From positions 124,001-188,000 of the forward strand of contig VXAY01000169.1 of assembly GCA_013399855.1 (NCBI GenBank): a DNA stretch of 64,000 nt. The letters are read 5' to 3'. The notes beneath the pieces were generated by a model, which did not search any database, had not been told where the DNA came from, and was given only the letters and a program-made list of their open reading frames with translations. Source of the stretch: Oxyruncus cristatus. Its lineage: Eukaryota > Chordata > Aves > Passeriformes > Cotingidae. Shown piece by piece: positions 59,171-64,000 of this stretch. Position 1 is the stretch's first letter; every line of letters starts with the position of its first letter. A program made the translations under genes and the position numbers.

Positions 59171-62100
59171 TCAGCCCTCTGCCCTCAGCTTTGCGCTGGA
59201 GGTAACCTGCGATGGGGGGAGCAAGGGCGCGGGGCAAACCTGGAGGATGTTCTCTGCGCGGGGGTAAAATGTCTGAATTTCGAGTCTCTTCTGTGCCCTT
59301 TTCAGTGGCAGCCTTGGTGGCAAGGAGGTTTGCAACACTCCAGGTAAGAAGGAAGTGGAGCCTGATCAACCAGCACCAGATCTTTTCAGTGAGCTGTGTA
59401 AAAACTGTGGGCTCAATGCGTGTGTTTTGGATGGCTCGTGGAGAAGGCTTGCGAAGCCTTCCAAGCTTGGGGAAAGATGGGCTTGGTGTTAGTCCTTCCA
59501 CATCCTTTTATTCAAGGATGGGAAAAAGCTGCCCGTGTGTGACTTGCAGGCAACAGGAACGCTTCAACTCATCGCTAAATCAGAATTACCATCTCCTACT
59601 GGGCATGGGGGAGAGCAGGAGAAAACGGCTTTGGGGGCTGAACATGTGTCAGCAAGGGAGAAGAGAAACCCTCTGGCCATCCTCAGGAAATAGGTGTGAA
59701 CACACTCACTGCCTTACTGACAGTCAGGTGGTCACTGACTTAAAGGCTCCTTTCTGGCTCAACAATATGACACAGAAAGAAAATTGCATGCAAGTCTTCC
59801 TTTTAGCTGCAGGTTTTAAATAATTGTGCACATCTCCGTTGGGTTGAGTTTCATGGTCTTTCCCATCCGTTCAGATACGCTGAATACTCTGTTTTTTATA
59901 TGAATTGAGATTTTTCGGAAAATACTGATGGAAATGCTATGGGTTGTTTCCCTCATAACATTATCTGAGCATTACCTTTGCACTGTCACTTACTTCTGTA
60001 TTTCCGACGTGCTTCTGTCTGGTTTTATACTGTTTTTACCAGTTTCTGGCCCTTCCTGCCAGTTTTATGAGGAGTGCAAATTCCTGCTGGGAACAGGTCT
60101 GATAAAAACATTACATCCTTCTTGTTTTCTTGTAGCTACTGCAGTGGAGGGATTATTAAGTATGAACACATACACACATGTGAAAATAAGGGAGGGGAAA
60201 AAATGAGTTGCCAAGTTTTCAAGCTCTGTTTCTTATTTGTCCTGTGTGGTTTTGAATGCAAAGTCAGCAAATAACACTAACTCTATTCACACCATTCAAG
60301 GGGAAGGTTTTCCCTGGTATTGGTCCCTCCAAAAATCTGGTTTAAACTCCTCTGAGCCATTTTCTCAGTGTCCCCTCCTGGTTTTGGCATGTGTTTAGAT
60401 CAGATGGTTTTAAATATCTGGAGTGTAGTTTCATGTGACTGTTTTATTTGTAGGTAAAATGTCTTCGTTGTGACTCTGTGGACTTCGCTCAAATGCATTC
60501 AGGAAAGGTCTTGTTTCTCTTTGTTAATATTCATAGAAAAGTTGGATGTGATATATGCTTAATTTTTTTTAAGAGAGGGCATCAGGAGCAGGGAAGTGGT
60601 GTAAAGCTTGAGAAGTAAATGCAGAGTAGAAGGACGAAATTTCCCGAAACCTTCAGGTGGGGAAATTGGTATTCTGGATTAATTCCATTGTGGAGACTTC
60701 TGAAAGAAAAGTGGTTTTTTGGAAGGGGGATATATAGAGCATTTGCAGAGTTGGTTATTCCAGAAAGCTAAATCATATCCAAATAGCTGTGTCAGGTCAT
60801 TTTCCCCTTGCAGACAATAATATCCTTGGAAAAAGACTGTAAAAGTCCTGTCTGGAGGCTGTGGTGGGAAGATGGGCTGGGTTTGGTACATCAGGGTTGC
60901 AGTGCCCTCTCTTCTGGCACAGACCCTGCACACACTCCCCCTGGAGCACAGTCGGGTGCTTTATTGCTGCCAGGTACTTGCTGGTACCTCTGGTGCTGCT
61001 GTGTGAGGTCTGTCAGGGCTCTGCAGCCTGTGGGATGACCAGGTGTCATCACTGCCAGGGACAGAGGGTAGAGCCCGAGCTCATGGTTGTGACATGGAAA
61101 ATCACCCAGGAGTAACTGAGGGCGGTTGTGGACTTCCCTAGCAAGGAGACACCGGGGTCTGCTTTGGTATTATGGAAAAAAGAGTGATCCGTAACAAACG
61201 AGGGGTGTGTGGCTGTGCCTCGGGGAGCCAAGTTACTGGACAGCGTTGTCTGAAAAGCAGCTTCCCCCAAAAGGCTGCTGTCAGCAGCCAAGGGTGTGTT
61301 GGAGAGGTTGGACTAACAAGGTAGGACTGGAGGGACTTCCCGGCATATCAAATCAGCCCTTGTTAGTAGGGGCAGGCATGTCTCGTGACCTCCATCATGA
61401 GTCTGTCAGGCTCCATCTCCAGCAATACAAGCTTTTGCCTTTTCTAATCCCACCATGAGGTTCTTTTTTCCCCGGAATTCAAGGTAATTGCATCTAAAGC
61501 GTGCAGTGATCTGCTTCCCGGGAGCTTGTGTGTACTGAGTGGGCAAGACCTCCAACAAATGAGTTCATGCCAGACTGGTTAAGAAACTGGGAGACTTCTG
61601 TAGTGTCCCTAGGCCTTAACATGGAGTGTGAAATCTTGTGTGGCTCCCAGCTCTTCACTAGAAAGGTGCAGCTCAGTTGTCTGCAAGGAAAAATAGGGGT
61701 GATGTGCTGGAGAACAGCGCTACTAAGAGAGCAAGGTGAGAGGGAGGTCAGAGGAAGTGACTTCTTTGGAGAAATCAGTGATCTGCTGCTGGAGATGAGC
61801 GTCAGCACTTTTTCCCACCTTTTTCTGGCACTGAGGAAGGAAGGTCTGAGGAATTAGGGTGTAACTCAGTAGGCTAGATGCATAACAATCAAAGACAAAG
61901 TCAAAGCCATGTCATGGAGCTCTGCCTGCCCTGATGGGAGCAGGGGACGTCGTCTTGGTGGCATTGGTGTTTTCTTTTGGGGGGGGGATTACAGGCAAAA
62001 GAGCAACCCTTTTGTTTGTAATCCATTGCTCAGAAATGCAAATGTTATTTAGGTTTTACTTTCCCTTCCCCTGACATTATTCAGCCTGTGAGGTTCAGGA

Positions 62101-63248
62101 GCAGTGCAGGTGAATAGGAGGAGTGTTGCCTCTTAGCACCGGTGCATCAGTCCTCAGACTGCACTGTTGGTTTTCTGCTGCCCAAAAGGCCCACAGCAGA
62201 ATGACCTCCTTCCTGGGTCTGACCAGCTGTAGGGACCTCCCATTTTTACGAGTAACTGAGGCTGTCAGTCTGAGTTCTCCTGAACATCCAGATGGTCTTA
62301 AGTTAAGGTGATTGAAAACCGGGGATGTCATGTGAGGCAGCGACTTTGTGGTTAACTCTCGTGAAGCTGGCAAGTCCCTTAGCAACACTGATGCGTTCAT
62401 TTGAACCACAGTTTTCATCTGCAAACTAGAAAGAGAGGGGAGTTTATGGGCTTTTGGCTTATTTTTGTGAAACCAATGACCTCTTTTCTTTATTTTCTGT
62501 TAGCAACACAGTGGGATCGGTGTATTTAAACCTAAAGGTATTATTCTTTTAAGAATCTGCGAAAGGTCTTAACTTCATTGGAGGTTCTCTTTGTTTGGCT
62601 GGTAAGGAGGGAAGCTTTAGTGTGTCTGAAGCCAGGGTATTGCTTCTATCTCTAGAAGAAGCTGTAGGTGTGACTCAGGCACTCATGACACCACAATTGG
62701 ATCTTCCTGCCTGCAGGCCATCCTAAGTGAGCACCTGCTGGTGTTATATCCAGGATCCACTGTGTAATCAGCCAGGGACAGATTGCTTTGCATGTGTCCT
62801 GCTTGTTCTGCTGCTTTGTCCAAGCCACACTAGTGGCTGCTGTCCGAGGTGGGTGGCATCAGACGGGGCTTTTGTGGGACCCAGAGTGGCTCTTACAGCA
62901 AGAGCAGCTTTAGCCCTTTCTCTTCTGTGGGATTGCAGTGATTTATACCAAAACTCAAATATGGAATTTCTGGCTAACCCCATACATTTCTTGTACCATT
63001 TCACAGGAGTAAGCTGACTTTTGTCCAGACATAGTACTGCTAAGAACCTTTGTTTTTCTAGGAAGCAGGATCTTCTGTCTCTTAACTTGGGAGAAAAAAA
63101 ACCCCACATTATTCTTCATGTGCAGTACTAGGTGTCTGCTTCAGTCCAGTGACAGCAATGAAATGTCACTGAAAGGAGCATATGATGTGTATGTGGCCTT
63201 TGTGTTGTGCAGTAACACGGTGCTTCTTTGCTTTTGTTTCCTGAATAG

Positions 63249-63354
63249 GGAAGAGGACAAGAACATTTTTGATTACTGCAGAGAAAACAACATTGACTAT
63301 GTAACCAAAGCCATTCAATCAAAAAAAGTGGATGTGAACGTCACAGATGAGGAG
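63249..63354 (+). CDS. ACBD6: ACBD6 coding exon 5 (start of ankyrin region)
   Basis: Completes Arg143 and encodes residues 144-178: EEDKNIFDYCRENNIDYVTK, then AIQSKKVDVNVTDEE. This is the helical lead-in to the first ankyrin repeat; in human the sequence continues directly into the repeat with its ALHWA motif on the next exon. Differences from human are conservative (Tyr for His at 160, Gln for Lys at 166). The acceptor is ctgaatag and the donor gtatgg, exit phase 0. The open frame 63118-63402 simply reads through both splice sites. Confidence 0.95.
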
Positions 63355-64000
63355 GTATGGAGAAAAAGGAACCATCAATCTTTTAACTGTGTTGTGTATT
63401 AATTCAGTGCTACTCCTTTTTAAAATTCCCTAGTTGGGTTTGTTATAGCAAGGTGCTGTAACAGTTGGACAAACACTTGGTTGATGAGACAGAGATAACC
63501 TATTGGAAAACAGCTTTCCACTGGATGTCTGGTAGTGTGTGGACGTAGTAACTGTGATGCTTTAGCATATCAGAAACTTAGTTTCTATGTTATTTTCAGC
63601 AGCCACTTGCAGAATAAGATCTTGTGAATGCCTCTGTTTCCCCACTTTGTATACTAAATATGGTCAAACCGAGTTCGGAAGTGAGGGAAATGGGTTTTTT
63701 GACTTTTTTTTTTTTTTGACCTCCGTTCAGGCTTGAAGTAGGATTTCTGTCATGCCACCAGCTTTTCATCACTCCCAGGTGGAGGGCAAGTGAGTGACAC
63801 TGGCTTTCCAGCTTCACAAAAACGGTGACATCGTCAAGTCTTTCTCTCCTCACCAAACTCAAAACACCATTTCCCCACAGGGAGACAATACAGGTGTTGC
63901 CAGAAACTCCAAGAAAGAGCTGTGCCTAAAACTGTGGATTGGCTTGATCTTTTTCTTGGTGTGGACAGTTTCATGTTAGTCCTTCAGGAACTGTGGCCGT
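63355..64000 (+). other. ACBD6: ACBD6 intron 5 (partial)
   Basis: Sequence after the exon 5 donor gtatgg to the window edge. It has a T-run at 63704-63717 and nothing else recognised. The next ankyrin exon is not present. Confidence 0.8.

Larger units (their letters stand above)
53629..63248 (+). other. ACBD6: ACBD6 intron 4
   Basis: A 9.6-kb intron with no CR1 copy recognised, notable given their density elsewhere. It contains an old inverted-repeat element (56582-56681) and two GC/CpG-enriched islands (57590-57770 and 58980-59170). Several AT-rich unique blocks with TAAT-type motifs resemble conserved non-coding DNA (56500-56960 and 58620-58700). No additional exon was found. Confidence 0.7.
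27903..64000 (+). other. ACBD6: ACBD6 locus, 5' part (gene span, partial)
   Basis: The locus encodes acyl-CoA-binding domain-containing protein 6, a cytosolic and nuclear protein of about 282 residues in human, with an N-terminal acyl-CoA-binding domain and two C-terminal ankyrin repeats. It binds long-chain and unsaturated acyl-CoAs and assists N-myristoyltransferases. Five coding exons join in consistent phases (183, 65, 97, 83 and 106 bases; 534 bases, 178 codons). The introns are about 7306, 513, 17479 and 9620 bases, and all are GT-AG. The exons for the remaining ankyrin part and the stop codon should lie past 64000. Confidence 0.95.

Noticed and set aside
1..64000. Endogenous retrovirus or LTR, tRNA, rRNA, known microRNA, CRISPR array
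   Set aside because: No paired LTR, retroviral gene motifs, tRNA boxes or spaced repeat array could be recognised by reading; a library search could still reveal degraded LTR pieces.

Overview
The window is vertebrate and almost certainly avian genomic DNA. It carries two multi-exon genes with canonical GT-AG introns. The interspersed repeats are CR1 retroposon 3' ends of the kind that dominate bird genomes, with no mammalian-type SINEs. Two CpG-rich first exons each contain an assembly gap. I cannot name the species.

Layout. The two genes stand head to head. Positions 1-13702 (minus strand) are the 5' part of XPR1, the SPX/EXS-domain phosphate exporter: coding exon 1 (13634-13702) and a 52-base exon 2 (5872-5923), with the remaining exons beyond the left edge. 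The XPR1 CpG island (about 13090-14120) is followed by a polypurine tract (14236-14815). Positions 14816-27660 are intergenic, with small tandem repeats and several CR1 copies. Positions 27903 to the right edge (plus strand) are ACBD6, an acyl-CoA-binding protein with a C-terminal ankyrin part. Five coding exons are present, giving 178 codons that hold the whole acyl-CoA-binding domain and the start of the ankyrin region. The rest lies past 64000. The XPR1/ACBD6 neighbourhood and divergent arrangement match what I recall of human 1q25, so this is conserved synteny.

The two genes share no pathway. XPR1 exports inorganic phosphate at the plasma membrane and senses inositol pyrophosphates through its SPX domain. 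ACBD6 binds long-chain acyl-CoA and supports protein N-myristoylation. Most of the window (>98%) is intron or intergenic DNA.

I found no previously undescribed gene system. The better non-coding leads are: a 71-base intronic hairpin with 14-bp perfect arms (47472-47542); a 42-bp minisatellite in XPR1 intron 1 that is open in frame on both strands; a CR1 tail running into the ACBD6 CpG island; an inverted pair of CR1 copies (25372-26070); an old inverted-repeat element (56582-56681); and a recurring T-run/A-run simple-sequence structure in ACBD6 introns. Nearly all long open frames outside the seven exons are chance, CR1 or low-complexity frames.
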